A model generated the notes under the pieces. That model did no database searches. It was not told the origin of the DNA and worked only from the letters and a program-made list of their open reading frames with translations. DNA of 64,000 nt from Manganibacter manganicus (lineage in GTDB: Bacteria > Pseudomonadota > Alphaproteobacteria > Rhizobiales > Rhizobiaceae), in NCBI RefSeq assembly GCF_002075885.1, contig NZ_MDET01000004.1, positions 87,725 to 151,724 on the forward strand, written 5' to 3'. The position numbers and the translations under genes are program-made. Positions 12,042 through 21,589 of this stretch are shown piece by piece; the stretch's first letter is position 1, and every line of letters starts with the position of its first letter.

Positions 12042-12728
12042 TTATTTCAGCTTCTTGCGCCGCTCGAGTTCCGCCTTGCTTGGTTCGGCAAGCGCGTAGG
12101 AGCCGGTTCTGATCTCGCCGTCGCGCTTATAGTTGGCGAGGATGACGCCGCTGGTGGTGGCTTGCGAGCTTTCCAGCTTGAAGGCGGCAGGCATGGTGCC
12201 GTCGCCGAACAGGCGCTTGCCCTTGCCGAAGGCCACCGGATAGATCAGCAACCGGAACTCGTCGATCAGGTCGGCGGTGAGCAATTGCTGGATCAGTTTG
12301 CTCGAACCCCAGATCTGGAGAACCGGGCCATCCTCGTTTTTCAGGTCACGCAGCGCGGCGGCCACGTCCTTGCCGAGCCATTTGCTGTTTTGCCAGTTCA
12401 GCGTATCGGGCTCATGTGTGGCGACATATTTGGTCGTGCCGTTGAACAGCCGGGCGATGCCCGCGTCGCCTTCATCGTAATTGTCGGCTGACGGGTCGGT
12501 TGCGATATAGGGCCAGTGGGCCGCGAAGATGTCGTAGGTGTTGCGGCCAAGCAGCAGGTCGAACGGTTTCGACATGCCTTCGTTAATGGCCGCGCCGAGC
12601 ATTTCGTCTCCATAGGGCGTGGTCCAGCCGCCATATTCGAACCCGCCGGTCGTGTCTTCATCCGGTCCGCCGGGTGCCTGTATGACGCCGTCAAGGCTGA
12701 CAAAGGCTGTGACAACGATCTTTCGCAT
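12042..12728 (-). CDS. Dihydrofolate reductase family (RibD C-terminal domain) protein
   Basis: A 228-residue cytosolic protein of the DHFR/RibD-C superfamily, related to YyaP-like enzymes. It opens RKIVVTAFVSLDGVIQAPGG, followed by FDLLLGRNTYDIFAAHWP, then IWGSSKLIQQLLTADLIDEF and LIYPVAFGKGKRLFGDG, all typical nucleotide-binding elements. These proteins are NADPH-dependent reductases of unknown physiological substrate; this is probably not the essential folA. The C-terminus is lysine/arginine-rich. The start is set by the MRKIVVT pattern and an upstream GGAGAC. Confidence 0.88.
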   Translation of the reverse strand: MRKIVVTAFVSLDGVIQAPGGPDEDTTGGFEYGGWTTPYGDEMLGAAINEGMSKPFDLLLGRNTYDIFAAHWPYIATDPSADNYDEGDAGIARLFNGTTKYVATHEPDTLNWQNSKWLGKDVAAALRDLKNEDGPVLQIWGSSKLIQQLLTADLIDEFRLLIYPVAFGKGKRLFGDGTMPAAFKLESSQATTSGVILANYKRDGEIRTGSYALAEPSKAELERRKKLK

Positions 12729-12819
12729 TTTCAGTCTCCCGTGATCGATGGTTATGCCGCAAGGACGCGCCAGCGCCGGCCTTTCCGACAGGCGTGACAA
12801 AATTTGTAGAGAGTTCACG

Positions 12820-13653
12820 TCAGCTATGCGGAATCGGGCAATCCGAGAACCATAAGTCAGGAAAGATCGCTGTGGCGGTGTCGTCAGGCGGCCGCTCGCA
12901 GGCAAGCCAGATCGAGCGGCTGCGCGCCGCCTGTTCGGGCGAGGGGATCAGGTTTGCAGCGGTGGTGGCGGAAGCACCGATACAGGCGATGAACCATGAC
13001 GGCATGAAAGGATCGCAGGCATAGCCATAAGCGGTGCGCGTGACGGCGACGGCCAACCCGACTCGCTCCGCCGGCCGCCACGGGAAAATGAGACGACCGC
13101 CCGGTTTCAGCACCTCCAGCCAGCCGGGCGGCGGTGCCGTGACACCAGCATTGACATAGACGATGTCGGCGCGGGGAAGGGCGGCGGTTGTCGCATCGCC
13201 GTGAATAACGCTGACGCTGGCGTATGAGTGCAGATTGGCGCGAGCACGGGCGGCAAGACCGGCATTGATTTCATAGGCCGCGACATGGCCGCCGGGCGTC
13301 ACCAGCAGGGAAAGCAAAGCGGTGTAGTAGCCGCTGCCGGCGCCGATATGGATCACCGTTTCGCCCGGTTGCGGTGCGATGCGGGCCATCCACATGGCAT
13401 GCAGCAGCGGCTCGCCATTGTTGATGCCCTTTTCGGCTTCCAGCACCACCAGAACATTGCGGTAGATGTGGATGGGGTCGGCGTCCGGTGTGGCGACAAA
13501 CCCGCCGTCTTCAATCAATGTCCATGGACCGGGGCCGAGGAAAGCTTCACGCGGTACGGTGGCGAAGGCCTCATCGATCCGCGGATCGGGCAGCCCGACC
13601 AGCGCGGCCAAATGTTTTGCGTAAGCGCGACGGGCTTCGGCAGGAGTGCTCAT
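12820..13653 (-). CDS. Pcm-like SAM-dependent methyltransferase
   Basis: A 277-residue protein related to protein-L-isoaspartate O-methyltransferases. The SAM-binding motif I is HIGAGSGYYTALLSLLV, with an acidic loop AYEINAGLAARARAN after it; the N-terminal ARRAYAKHLAALVGLPDPRIDEAFATVPREAFLGPGPW resembles the Pcm substrate-recognition lid. The product GRLIFPWRP strand closes the Rossmann fold. Repair of damaged isoaspartyl residues is possible, but diverged relatives have other substrates. It is the first of two Pcm-like genes in this window (the second begins at 45644). Confidence 0.8.
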   Translation of the reverse strand: MSTPAEARRAYAKHLAALVGLPDPRIDEAFATVPREAFLGPGPWTLIEDGGFVATPDADPIHIYRNVLVVLEAEKGINNGEPLLHAMWMARIAPQPGETVIHIGAGSGYYTALLSLLVTPGGHVAAYEINAGLAARARANLHSYASVSVIHGDATTAALPRADIVYVNAGVTAPPPGWLEVLKPGGRLIFPWRPAERVGLAVAVTRTAYGYACDPFMPSWFIACIGASATTAANLIPSPEQAARSRSIWLACERPPDDTATAIFPDLWFSDCPIPHS

Positions 13654-13703
13654 GGGACATGAAAATAGTGCGGCGGCGGCTTTTGTCTCGCCCGATTGGC
13701 GGA

Positions 13704-15068
13704 TCAGAAGCCGAGAATGGTGTCGTAGAGCAGCTTGAAATTGAGGACGAGGATCAGCAGGGCGACGACCCATGCCAGCACGACGATGCCACGCGAGATG
13801 GCGAAACTGCCCATCTTCTTCCTGTCGGAGACGAACATCACCAGCGGAACGACCGCGAAGGGCAGTTGCATCGACAGGATCACCTGGCTGAAGACCAGCA
13901 ATTCGGCGGTGCCCTTTTCGCCGTAGATTGCCGTCACCACCACCACCGGAATGATGGCGAGGCCGCGCGTGAGAAGACGTCGCGCCCATTGCGGCATGCG
14001 CAGGTGCAGGAAGCCTTCCATAACGATCTGGCCGGCGAGCGTTGCCGTCACCGTCGAGTTGAGGCCCGACGCCAGCAGGGCGACAGCGAACAGAACTGAA
14101 GCGATGCCGAGGCCGAGCAGCGGCGAAAGCAGTTCGTAGGCCTGACCGATTTCGGCGACATCCTCATGGCCTGTGCCGTGGAAGGCGGCGGCGGCGACGA
14201 TCAGGATGGAGGCGTTGACGAACAGCGCCAGGATCAGGGCGATGGTGGAATCGGTGGTCGCCCATTTGATCGCCTCGCGCTTGCCGGCGTCGGTGCGTTC
14301 ATAGGCGCGGGTCTGCACGATGGAGGAATGCAGGTAGAGATTATGCGGCATCACCGTCGCACCGATAATGCCGATGGCGATGTAGAGCATGGCCGGGTTG
14401 GTGACGATCTGCGAAGAGGGCACGAACATAGAATGCAGGATGGTGCCGGGCGGCGGGGCGGCGGCGAAGACCTGGATGGCGAAACAGCCGAAAATGATGA
14501 TGAGCAGCGCGATGACGAAGGCTTCGAGATAGCGAAACCCCTTGTTCATCAGCAGCAGCACGAGGAAGGCGTCGAGCGCGGTGAGCAGAGCGCCGCCGAT
14601 CAGCGGAATGCCGAATAGCAGATTGAGCGCGATGGCCGTGCCGATCACTTCGGCGAGGTCGCAGGCGATGATGGCAAGTTCGCAGGCAAACCACAGAAGG
14701 TAATTGACCGGGCGCGGGTAGTAGGCGCGGCAGGCTTGCGCCAGATCGCGGCCGGTGGCGATGCCGAGCCGGGCAGACAGCGCCTGCAACAGAATTGCCA
14801 TCAGGTTGGAGAGCATGATGACGAACAAAAGCGTGTAGCCGAACTGTGCGCCGCCGGCGAGGTCGGTGGCCCAATTGCCGGGGTCCATATAGCCGACCGA
14901 GATCATGTAGCCCGGCCCCATGAAGGCGAACAGCCGCCTCAGCCAGCTTCCGGTGGTGGGCACGGCGATGGTGGCATGCACTTCCGACAGGCTCGGCCGT
15001 TCGCCATTCTCATGCTGCAGAAAATGCCGTGCGGGGCGAACGGACAATGTGGCTTCGGCTTCTGGCAT
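13704..15068 (-). CDS. mntH: Nramp-family proton-coupled manganese transporter
   Basis: A 454-residue inner-membrane Nramp protein of about eleven helices importing Mn2+ (and Fe2+) with protons. The metal-binding DPGN (62-65) in helix 1 and MPH in [12 protein letters not shown] of helix 6 are intact. The N-terminal 45 residues are a cytosolic extension. The divergent neighbour encodes the manganese repressor MntR, with about 215 bases between the two start codons, so Mn-responsive repression is likely. Confidence 0.96.
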   Translation of the reverse strand: MPEAEATLSVRPARHFLQHENGERPSLSEVHATIAVPTTGSWLRRLFAFMGPGYMISVGYMDPGNWATDLAGGAQFGYTLLFVIMLSNLMAILLQALSARLGIATGRDLAQACRAYYPRPVNYLLWFACELAIIACDLAEVIGTAIALNLLFGIPLIGGALLTALDAFLVLLLMNKGFRYLEAFVIALLIIIFGCFAIQVFAAAPPPGTILHSMFVPSSQIVTNPAMLYIAIGIIGATVMPHNLYLHSSIVQTRAYERTDAGKREAIKWATTDSTIALILALFVNASILIVAAAAFHGTGHEDVAEIGQAYELLSPLLGLGIASVLFAVALLASGLNSTVTATLAGQIVMEGFLHLRMPQWARRLLTRGLAIIPVVVVTAIYGEKGTAELLVFSQVILSMQLPFAVVPLVMFVSDRKKMGSFAISRGIVVLAWVVALLILVLNFKLLYDTILGF

Positions 15069-15119
15069 GGATATTTCCTGCTGGAAGATGGCTTCGTGTC
15101 GCTATTTATGCCAAGGCTC

Positions 15120-15143
15120 AACATTATGCAATAGGCTATATTT
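15120..15143. promoter_or_regulatory. Candidate MntR operator upstream of mntH
   Basis: AACATTATGCAATAGGCTATATTT resembles the enterobacterial MntR box (AACAT...GCTATGTT) but the dyad is imperfect. It lies about 50 bases before the mntH start in the shared regulatory region. Confidence 0.35.
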
Positions 15144-15283
15144 CATTGTGTAAGCTTTGCATGAAGGTGTGTGAAATACAGGGAACATAAAGCGGGCGGA
15201 AAAATCGAAGCCTGTGCTATAAGGTGTCACGGCGATTCAAACTCGCCGCGCTGGAAGCGGTCGATTTTGGGGAGAAGGGCGTA

Positions 15284-15733
15284 GTGGCACCGAAAAACCG
15301 CTCGATTTTGCGTGACGAACCACTGCCGGATGCCGATGTGCATTCGCAGGGTTTCAGGCAGACGCGCGAGGCGCAGCGCAGCGCGCTGGTGGAGGATTAT
15401 GTCGAACTGATCGCCGATCTGATCGAGGACGGCAACGAGGCGCGGCAGGTGGATATCGCGGCGAGGCTCGGCGTCGCCCAGCCCACGGTGGCCAAGATGC
15501 TGGCCCGGCTGGCGGCGGATGGGCTGGTGTCGCGAAAACCCTATCGCGGCGTGTTCCTGACCGATGCAGGCCGCAAGATGGCGCGTGAGAGCCGCGACCG
15601 CCATCAGACGGTCGAAGCCTTCCTGCGTTCACTCGGCGTCAGCGCCGAGACGGCGCGCATCGACGCCGAGGGCATCGAGCACCATGTCAGCGCCGAGACG
15701 CTGGAGGCGTTTCGTCGGGCGATGGCGGAATAA
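15284..15733 (+). CDS. mntR: Manganese-responsive repressor MntR (DtxR family)
   Basis: A 149-residue DtxR/MntR regulator. [46 protein letters not shown] and [37 protein letters not shown] closely follow the enterobacterial MntR pattern, including the metal-binding Glu/His residues of the last segment. The start is taken at GTG 15284 with GGAGAAGGG upstream; a GTG at 15224 has no ribosome site and would add an odd N-terminus. It should repress mntH when Mn2+ is abundant. Confidence 0.92.
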   Translation: MAPKNRSILRDEPLPDADVHSQGFRQTREAQRSALVEDYVELIADLIEDGNEARQVDIAARLGVAQPTVAKMLARLAADGLVSRKPYRGVFLTDAGRKMARESRDRHQTVEAFLRSLGVSAETARIDAEGIEHHVSAETLEAFRRAMAE

Positions 15734-15826
15734 AGCCCAGCCTCTCACCCATCCGGGAACCATGTCGCGGCGGCGGCGTTGCGGCCTTGCTCCGCGCCAT
15801 GCGGGCGATCTTCGGGAGAAAAGGTC

Positions 15827-16015
15827 ATGGGCGTCAAACAGGCACCAACGGTAAAAGGTAAGGCGGCGGCCAAGGGACTCAAGGCAGCAGCGGCGAAAAA
15901 TGAACGCAAGACCGAGGCGGAAACCGGCAAGCCCTTGAAAAAGGGGGCGGCGCGTTTCGAGCAATTGTCGAAAAGCTCCGACGGCAAGAGTGCCGGGGCC
16001 AAACAGCGCGATTGA
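15827..16015 (+). CDS. Small lysine- and alanine-rich protein, 62 residues
   Basis: ATG at 15827 with GGGAGAAAAGG upstream. About a quarter of the residues are lysine (VKGKAAAKGLKAAAAKNERKTEAE), so it is strongly basic and probably disordered, with some resemblance to histone-like tails. No family is recognised. It could bind nucleic acid, but nothing beyond composition shows this. A clear stem-loop terminator follows the stop codon. Confidence 0.65.
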   Translation: MGVKQAPTVKGKAAAKGLKAAAAKNERKTEAETGKPLKKGAARFEQLSKSSDGKSAGAKQRD

Positions 16016-16042
16016 AACCATATCGGCATTTCACACTGGCGA

Positions 16043-16068
16043 CCGCCGCTCTCGAGCGGCGGGTTTCG
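16043..16068 (+). terminator. Terminator after the lysine-rich small protein
   Basis: CCGCCGCT (16043-16050) and AGCGGCGG (16055-16062) pair around a CTCG loop, followed by a short T-rich run. Confidence 0.6.
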
Positions 16069-16178
16069 TCGAGCCATGAAAAATGCCGATGACTCGCTGC
16101 AACCATTAGGTTAATTGTCAGGTGCCCGCGCGGCGCCATCCTGCTCGCGCGCATTGCAGGAAAGCACGAGGATTCGCC

Positions 16179-17093
16179 ATGCTCTGGAAAGGCCGTCGTC
16201 AGAGTGACAACATTCAGGATCAGCGCGGCCAGGGTGGCGGTGGATTCGGTGGCGGCCGGGGCCAGTTCCGCATCCCGATCGGCGGCAGGATGGGTGGCGG
16301 CGGCATTTCCGGCATCGTCATCCTGGTCGTCCTGTTCTTCGTCCTGAAGGCGATCGGCATCGACCCGATGCAGGTTCTGGGTGGTGGGGGCATGCTGGGC
16401 GATGGAGGCGGCCAGATCACCGAGGACAGCAGCCAGGGCAATGGCGCGCCGGCCAATGACGAGATGAAGCAGTTCGTGGCCACGGTTCTGGCCGAGACCG
16501 AGGATGTGTGGAGCGGTATCTTCAAGGCCAGCGGCATGACCTATGAGGACCCCAAGCTGGTGCTGTTTTCGGGCCAGATTCGCTCCGCCTGCGGTTTTGC
16601 AAGCGCGGCGTCCGGGCCGTTCTATTGCCCGAACGACCACAAGGTCTATCTCGATATGGATTTCTTCCAGCAGCTTTCGCAGCAGTTCGGCGCGTCGGGC
16701 GATTTCGCGCAGGCCTATGTCGTCGCGCATGAGGTCGGCCATCATGTGCAGAACCTGATCGGCGTGCTGCCCAAGTTCAACCAGGTGCGCCAGTCGATGA
16801 GCCAGGCCGACGCCAACCATATGTCGATGCAGGTGGAATTGCAGGCCGACTGTTTCGCAGGGGTGTGGGGCCACTACACTGCCCAGAAAGGCATTCTGGA
16901 GCAGGGCGACGCCGAGGAGGCACTGAATGCGGCCCAGCAGATCGGCGACGATACGTTGCAAAGAAAGACGCAAGGCTATGTCGTGCCGGAAAGCTTCAAC
17001 CATGGCACATCGGCGCAGCGGCAGAAATGGTTTGCCGCCGGTTTCAAGAGCGGCAAGCTTTCCGATTGCGATACCTTCAACAACCCGCTCTGA
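16179..17093 (+). CDS. YpfJ-type neutral zinc metallopeptidase family protein
   Basis: A 304-residue single-pass inner-membrane protein. A Gly/Arg-rich N-terminal segment (1-50) is followed by one helix (GIVILVVLFFVLKAIG) and a periplasmic zincin domain with HEVGHH (the zinc-binding HExxH) and QVELQADCFAGVWGHY with the third ligand. CGFASAASGPFYCPNDHKVYLD is the conserved family segment. The substrate is not known. GAGGA upstream of ATG 16179 sets the start. Confidence 0.92.
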   Translation: MLWKGRRQSDNIQDQRGQGGGGFGGGRGQFRIPIGGRMGGGGISGIVILVVLFFVLKAIGIDPMQVLGGGGMLGDGGGQITEDSSQGNGAPANDEMKQFVATVLAETEDVWSGIFKASGMTYEDPKLVLFSGQIRSACGFASAASGPFYCPNDHKVYLDMDFFQQLSQQFGASGDFAQAYVVAHEVGHHVQNLIGVLPKFNQVRQSMSQADANHMSMQVELQADCFAGVWGHYTAQKGILEQGDAEEALNAAQQIGDDTLQRKTQGYVVPESFNHGTSAQRQKWFAAGFKSGKLSDCDTFNNPL

Positions 17094-17107
17094 GGTCGCT
17101 TTAGCTG

Positions 17108-17677
17108 CTATGCAGCCAGCGCCTCAACCGGCCTTGCCGCCCATGCGCGCAAGGTTTCGGCGTAGCGGGTCGCGGCTTCGGCCAGTTCCGCCTCGCTGAG
17201 TTTGCCGGCGCGATAGACGAGAAACGGCTCCTCCCATCGCAGCTTGCAGCGATAGGCCATGGCGCGCAGCGGGTTGAGAAGATTGACCAGCGGGATCAGG
17301 TTCTGTCCCTTCGGCGTGTAGGCTTCCGGCACGTTGCCGGCGGTGGCCGCGAGCATGACCGGCGTGCCTTCGAGGTGGGCGCCCTCGGTTTCGTGAAATA
17401 GGTAGAACATACGGGTCAGCACGGCATCCATCCAGGCTTTCATGAGCGTCGGGACGGAGTACCACTGCACCGGGAATTGCAGCACGATGTGGTCAGCCGA
17501 CAGCAACCGTTCGGCTTCGACAGCGCCGTCGGTGAACATGTCGATATGGCCGCTGGGATAGAGCGTCTGCATGTCGATGACCTCGACGCCGTCGAGCGCG
17601 TTCGCGGCCCTCGCAAGCGCGGCGTTGGTGACGGAGTGCCGCGGCTCGGGATGGAACGAAAGGATCAGGGTCTTCAT
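17108..17677 (-). CDS. Flavodoxin-fold NAD(P)H oxidoreductase (YwrO/KefF type)
   Basis: A 189-residue cytosolic flavoprotein. LILSFHPEPRHSVTNAALARAA is the FMN-phosphate loop and LLSADHIVLQFPVQWYSVPTLMKAWMDAVL the family core. It resembles quinone reductases/NADPH dehydrogenases that give two-electron reduction of quinones or nitro-compounds. A LysR regulator is transcribed divergently from the same short, AT-rich promoter region and probably controls it in response to an electrophile. Confidence 0.88.
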   Translation of the reverse strand: MKTLILSFHPEPRHSVTNAALARAANALDGVEVIDMQTLYPSGHIDMFTDGAVEAERLLSADHIVLQFPVQWYSVPTLMKAWMDAVLTRMFYLFHETEGAHLEGTPVMLAATAGNVPEAYTPKGQNLIPLVNLLNPLRAMAYRCKLRWEEPFLVYRAGKLSEAELAEAATRYAETLRAWAARPVEALAA

Positions 17678-17767
17678 GGCGGATGTCTCCTTGGTTGGAA
17701 TGCCCGAGCATGCGCGCGCCGATGAAATTATCACAATCGATAGTTGATATATGATATTATAGATTTC

Positions 17768-18670
17768 ATGAATTTAAGGTTGATCGATCTCAACCTGCTG
17801 GTGGTGCTCGACGTGCTGCTTGATGAGGCGCATGTCTCGCGCGCGGCCGAGCGGCTCGCTTTGTCGCAACCGGCGGCGTCGAGTGCGCTGGAACGCTGCC
17901 GGCACCTGTTCGGCGATCCGCTGCTGCTGCGTGGCCGTGGCGTCATGCGGCTGACGCCGAAAGCAGAGGCGTTACGCGGCCCCTTGAAGACATTGCTTGC
18001 CGATACGGTGAAACTGCTCGACCCGCCGGTAATAGATCTTGCCGATCTTCGCCAGACGGTGCGCATCGTCATGTCGGATTTTCCCGCGGCGGTGATTGCC
18101 GGCCCCATGCACCGCCATCTGGCGCAGACCGCGCCCGGTATCGATCTCGTCATTGTACCATGGGTGGGCGCGGCGGCCGCGCAGGAGGCGCTGGAGAAAG
18201 GCGAGGCCGATCTTGCGGTTTCGGTTTTTCCAGACCCCGGCGAGGTGTTTCGGCGGGAAACCTTGCTGCATGAAACCTATGTAGTCGCCATGCGCAGGAA
18301 CCATCCGGCGGCGGCCGACTTCGACCTCGAAAGCTGGCTTGCCTTTCCGCATGTGCTGGTATCGGGGCGCGGCCAGATCCGGGGTGCGCTGGATGAGGCG
18401 CTCGCGGTGCTTGGCCGCGCGCGGCGGGTCGGCATGGTCGTGCCAAGCTTTCTTATCGTGCCGCCGCTGCTCGAAGCATCCGACCTGATCGCGCTTTTGC
18501 CCAGCCGCTGCATTCCGGCGGACGCTGCCGGCCGCTTTGCCGTGTTCGAGCCGCCCATCGCTGTGGAGGGGTTTCCGCTGCATCTGGCCTGGCACGCGAG
18601 GCGCGACCGTGATGCCGGTGTCCAGCATGTCGCCGGGAACCTGCGGGCGCTTTTGTCGTCCGGTGAGTGA
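17768..18670 (+). CDS. LysR-family transcriptional regulator
   Basis: A 300-residue NodD/SyrM-like LysR protein. The N-terminal HTH is MNLRLIDLNLLVVLDVLLDEAHVSRAAERLALSQPAASSALERCRHLFGDPLLLR, followed by an effector-binding domain with DLAVSVFPDPGEVFRRETL and HPAAADF. The ATG at 17768 fits the family better than one at 17744. The region just upstream (17730-17767) is AT-rich with short dyads such as ATCGATAGTTGAT and probably holds its binding site and that of the divergent reductase gene. Confidence 0.9.
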   Translation: MNLRLIDLNLLVVLDVLLDEAHVSRAAERLALSQPAASSALERCRHLFGDPLLLRGRGVMRLTPKAEALRGPLKTLLADTVKLLDPPVIDLADLRQTVRIVMSDFPAAVIAGPMHRHLAQTAPGIDLVIVPWVGAAAAQEALEKGEADLAVSVFPDPGEVFRRETLLHETYVVAMRRNHPAAADFDLESWLAFPHVLVSGRGQIRGALDEALAVLGRARRVGMVVPSFLIVPPLLEASDLIALLPSRCIPADAAGRFAVFEPPIAVEGFPLHLAWHARRDRDAGVQHVAGNLRALLSSGE

Positions 18671-18797
18671 ACGATCCATTCCTGGCAGCACCTGTCAGCA
18701 TGAAGATTTTTGATCTGTTCCGCGATTGTTCTGCGGAATGTCTTCCCCTATAAGGACGTCCCGCTGGTGTCGGCGGCCACGGGTAGGACAATTCGCC

Positions 18798-20048
18798 ATG
18801 ATCGACGCTGCTATCGCAAGGCGCGGACTCGCGCTCGTTTTCACGACGCTGCTGCTCGACATTATCGGTTTCGGCATCATCATGCCTGTGCTGCCGGCCT
18901 ATCTTGAGGAGCTTTCTGGCGTCGGCGTCAGCCAGGCGGCCATAGAGGGCGGCTGGCTGTTCTTCGCCTATGCTGCCATGCAGTTCCTGTTCGCGCCGCT
19001 GATCGGCAATCTGTCCGACCGTTTCGGGCGAAGGCCGATCCTGCTTGCCTCGGTCTTCACCTTCGCCATCGACAATCTGATCTGCGCCATCGCCTGGTCC
19101 TATCCGATGCTGTTCATCGGCCGCGTGCTGGCGGGTATCAGCGGCGCGTCCTATTCGACGGCGTCCGCCCTGATCGCCGATGTCAGCACGGACGAGAACC
19201 GGGCAAGGAATTTCGGCCTGATCGGCATCGCCTTCGGCGTCGGCTTCATTATCGGCCCGGTGCTCGGCGGCCTGCTGGGTGAGTTCGGGCCGCGCGTGCC
19301 GTTCTATTTCGCGGCGGGGCTGGCCTTCTGCAATTTCCTCGTCGGTTGCTTCCTTTTGCCGGAGACGCTGGCGCAGCAGCATCGCCGCCGATTCGACTGG
19401 CGACGCGCCAATCCGCTCGGCGCGCTCAGGCAGATGCGCAACTATCCCGGCATTGGCTGGATCGGGCTGGTGTTCTTCCTGATGACGCTCGGCCACATGA
19501 TGTACCCGGCCGTCTGGGCGTTTGTCGGCGCCTATCGCTATGGCTGGGACCAGACCGCGATCGGCCTTTCGCTGGGTGCCTATGGCCTCGGCAGCGCGGT
19601 CGTGATGGGGCTGGTCCTGCCGCGCATCATTCCCAGGCTGGGTGAATGGCGCACCGTGGTCATCGGCCTGGCCTTTACGGTCGCCGGCGCCTTCGGTTTC
19701 GCGTTCGCCTCGCAGGGCTGGATGGTCTATGTGGTGATTGCCGCGACTTGCCTGGAATCGCTGGCCGATCCGCCGCTCAGGAGCCTTGCCGCCGCCAAGG
19801 TGCCGCCTTCGGCGCAGGGCGAATTGCAGGGCGCGATGACCAGCGTGTTTTCGATCACCTCGATCATCACGCCGCTGCTTTATACTAATGTCTTCGCCTG
19901 GTTTACCGCGCCCGATGCGCCGGTGGTGTTTGCCGGCGCGCCCTATGTGCTGGGCGGCGTCTTCCTGGCGCTGGCGCTCGGCGTGTTCGTGGCCAAGGTG
20001 AAGCGTTCGGCCAAGGACGAGCCGCCATCGGTCGCGCAGGAGGCGTAA
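18798..20048 (+). CDS. MFS transporter of the TetA-like (TCR/Tet) family
   Basis: A 416-residue twelve-helix inner-membrane transporter. [19 protein letters not shown] starts helix 1, [14 protein letters not shown] is the canonical loop 2-3 motif, and [22 protein letters not shown] is helix-5 motif C of drug/proton antiporters. It resembles class A-type tetracycline efflux proteins, but chromosomal relatives in alphaproteobacteria often have no known role in resistance. No TetR partner is adjacent. The dispersed repeat at 20067 lies just after its stop. Confidence 0.88.
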   Translation: MIDAAIARRGLALVFTTLLLDIIGFGIIMPVLPAYLEELSGVGVSQAAIEGGWLFFAYAAMQFLFAPLIGNLSDRFGRRPILLASVFTFAIDNLICAIAWSYPMLFIGRVLAGISGASYSTASALIADVSTDENRARNFGLIGIAFGVGFIIGPVLGGLLGEFGPRVPFYFAAGLAFCNFLVGCFLLPETLAQQHRRRFDWRRANPLGALRQMRNYPGIGWIGLVFFLMTLGHMMYPAVWAFVGAYRYGWDQTAIGLSLGAYGLGSAVVMGLVLPRIIPRLGEWRTVVIGLAFTVAGAFGFAFASQGWMVYVVIAATCLESLADPPLRSLAAAKVPPSAQGELQGAMTSVFSITSIITPLLYTNVFAWFTAPDAPVVFAGAPYVLGGVFLALALGVFVAKVKRSAKDEPPSVAQEA

Positions 20049-20066
20049 GAGACGGAGCCGCTCTGT

Positions 20067-20170
20067 TAGAGCGCCGTGCGTTCAATTGAACGCACAAAGG
20101 ACGCTCTGACACTTTGATGGAGCATCGGAATAACCCGAAAACCGGGTTCCACTTTTCGGTCCGATGCTCT
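20067..20170 (+). repeat. Dispersed intergenic repeat, copy 1
   Basis: A roughly 104-base element beginning TAGAGCGCCGTGCGTTC and ending TTTCGGTCCGATGCTCT. It shares conserved blocks (TAGAGCGCCG, ACGCTCTGACACTT, ATGGAGCATCGGA) with the reverse complement of 27402-27503. Its right edge overlaps the carA stop codon. It resembles the short palindromic intergenic elements common in rhizobial genomes. Confidence 0.8.
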
Positions 20171-21371
20171 ACGCCCGCTCAGCTAGTGCCGGCTCGCCTT
20201 TACGCTCGCGGATCAAATTGACGAAGCGACGGAAGAGGTAGTGCGAATCCTGCGGGCCGGGCGAGGCTTCGGGATGATGCTGCACGGAAAACACCGGCTT
20301 GCCGGTGATGGCGATGCCGCAATTCGAGCCGTCGAACAGAGAAACATGAGTCTCCTCAATCCCTTGCGGAAGCGATTTCGCGTCCACCGCGAAGCCGTGG
20401 TTCATCGACACGATCTCGACCTTGCCGGTGGTGTGGTCCTTCACCGGATGGTTGGCGCCATGGTGGCCCTGGTGCATCTTCATCGTCTTGCCGCCGACGG
20501 CCAGCGCCAGCATCTGGTGGCCGAGGCAGATGCCGAAGATCGGCAGTTCGGTCTTGAGCAGGTCGCGGATCACCGGCACGGCATATTCGCCGGTGGCGGC
20601 CGGATCGCCGGGGCCATTGGACAGGAAGACGCCATTCGGCTTCATGGCCAGGATGTCTTCCGCACTGGTCTTGGCCGGCACCACCGTGACCTTGGCGCCT
20701 AGCCCGGCCAGCAGGCGCAATATGTTGCGTTTGACGCCATAATCGACGGCGACGACGTGCATGGTGGGTTCGTCCTGCTCGCGATAACCTTCGTTCCACA
20801 CCCAGGGCTTTTCCTTCCACACCGAGGACTGACCGGAGGTGACGTCCTTGGCGAGATCGAGGTCGACCAGACCCGGCCACTCCGCCGCCTGCCGCTTCAG
20901 ATCGGCAATGTCGAACCTGCCGTCCGGCGCATGGGCGATGACGGCGTTGGCCAATCCCTTTTCGCGGATCAGCGCGGTCAGCGCGCGCGTGTCGATGCCG
21001 CAGAGCGCCACGATACCACGGCTTTTCAGCCAGTGGTCGAGATGCTCACTGGCGCGGTAGCTGGACGGGTCGGTGACATCGGCCTTGAAAATGGCGCCCA
21101 CCGCACCGGCGCGGGCGGCCGGGTGGAGGTCTTCGATGTCTTCGTCATTGGCGCCGATATTGCCGATATGCGGGAAGGTGAAGGTGACGATCTGGCCGGA
21201 ATAAGAGGGGTCGGTGAGGATTTCCTCATAGCCGGTGAGTGCCGTGTTGAAACACACTTCGGCGACAGCCGATCCGGTTGCGCCAAGCCCGCGTCCCTCG
21301 ACCACGGTACCGTCGGCCAGAACCAGAACGGCGGTGGGCTTTTCGATGGACCAGGGGGCGGTCGTGGCCAT
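20169..21371 (-). CDS. carA: Carbamoyl-phosphate synthase small (glutaminase) subunit
   Basis: A 400-residue amidotransferase that releases ammonia from glutamine for CarB. The N-terminal CPSase domain begins LVLADGTVVEGRGLG, and the class I glutaminase domain holds FGICLGHQMLALAVGG with nucleophile Cys282 and VQHHPEASPGP with the catalytic His/Glu. Length is normal. A 104-base dispersed repeat runs up to and over the stop codon. yqeY is transcribed divergently. Confidence 0.98.
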   Translation of the reverse strand: MATTAPWSIEKPTAVLVLADGTVVEGRGLGATGSAVAEVCFNTALTGYEEILTDPSYSGQIVTFTFPHIGNIGANDEDIEDLHPAARAGAVGAIFKADVTDPSSYRASEHLDHWLKSRGIVALCGIDTRALTALIREKGLANAVIAHAPDGRFDIADLKRQAAEWPGLVDLDLAKDVTSGQSSVWKEKPWVWNEGYREQDEPTMHVVAVDYGVKRNILRLLAGLGAKVTVVPAKTSAEDILAMKPNGVFLSNGPGDPAATGEYAVPVIRDLLKTELPIFGICLGHQMLALAVGGKTMKMHQGHHGANHPVKDHTTGKVEIVSMNHGFAVDAKSLPQGIEETHVSLFDGSNCGIAITGKPVFSVQHHPEASPGPQDSHYLFRRFVNLIRERKGEPALAERA

Positions 21372-21589
21372 GGCGGCTCTCCATATTGCATAGCGCGAGC
21401 TACGCGTTGTTCCGCATGCGGTGGCGTTTGCGCAGCAAAAGGCACGGTGCGGCGAAATCGCTGCCTCCGCGCACGATCTGAACTCAATGCATGCAAGGCC
21501 TGCACATAGGGGATGGCCGGGCGATGGTCAATTGCCGTAGATGGGCTCAGAGGATATTTATCGGCCGGAATTCAAGCAGGAGCACGGGT

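Noticed and set aside
18798..20048. Acquired tetracycline resistance gene
   Set aside because: There is no TetR partner or mobile context; similar chromosomal transporters are common in alphaproteobacteria.
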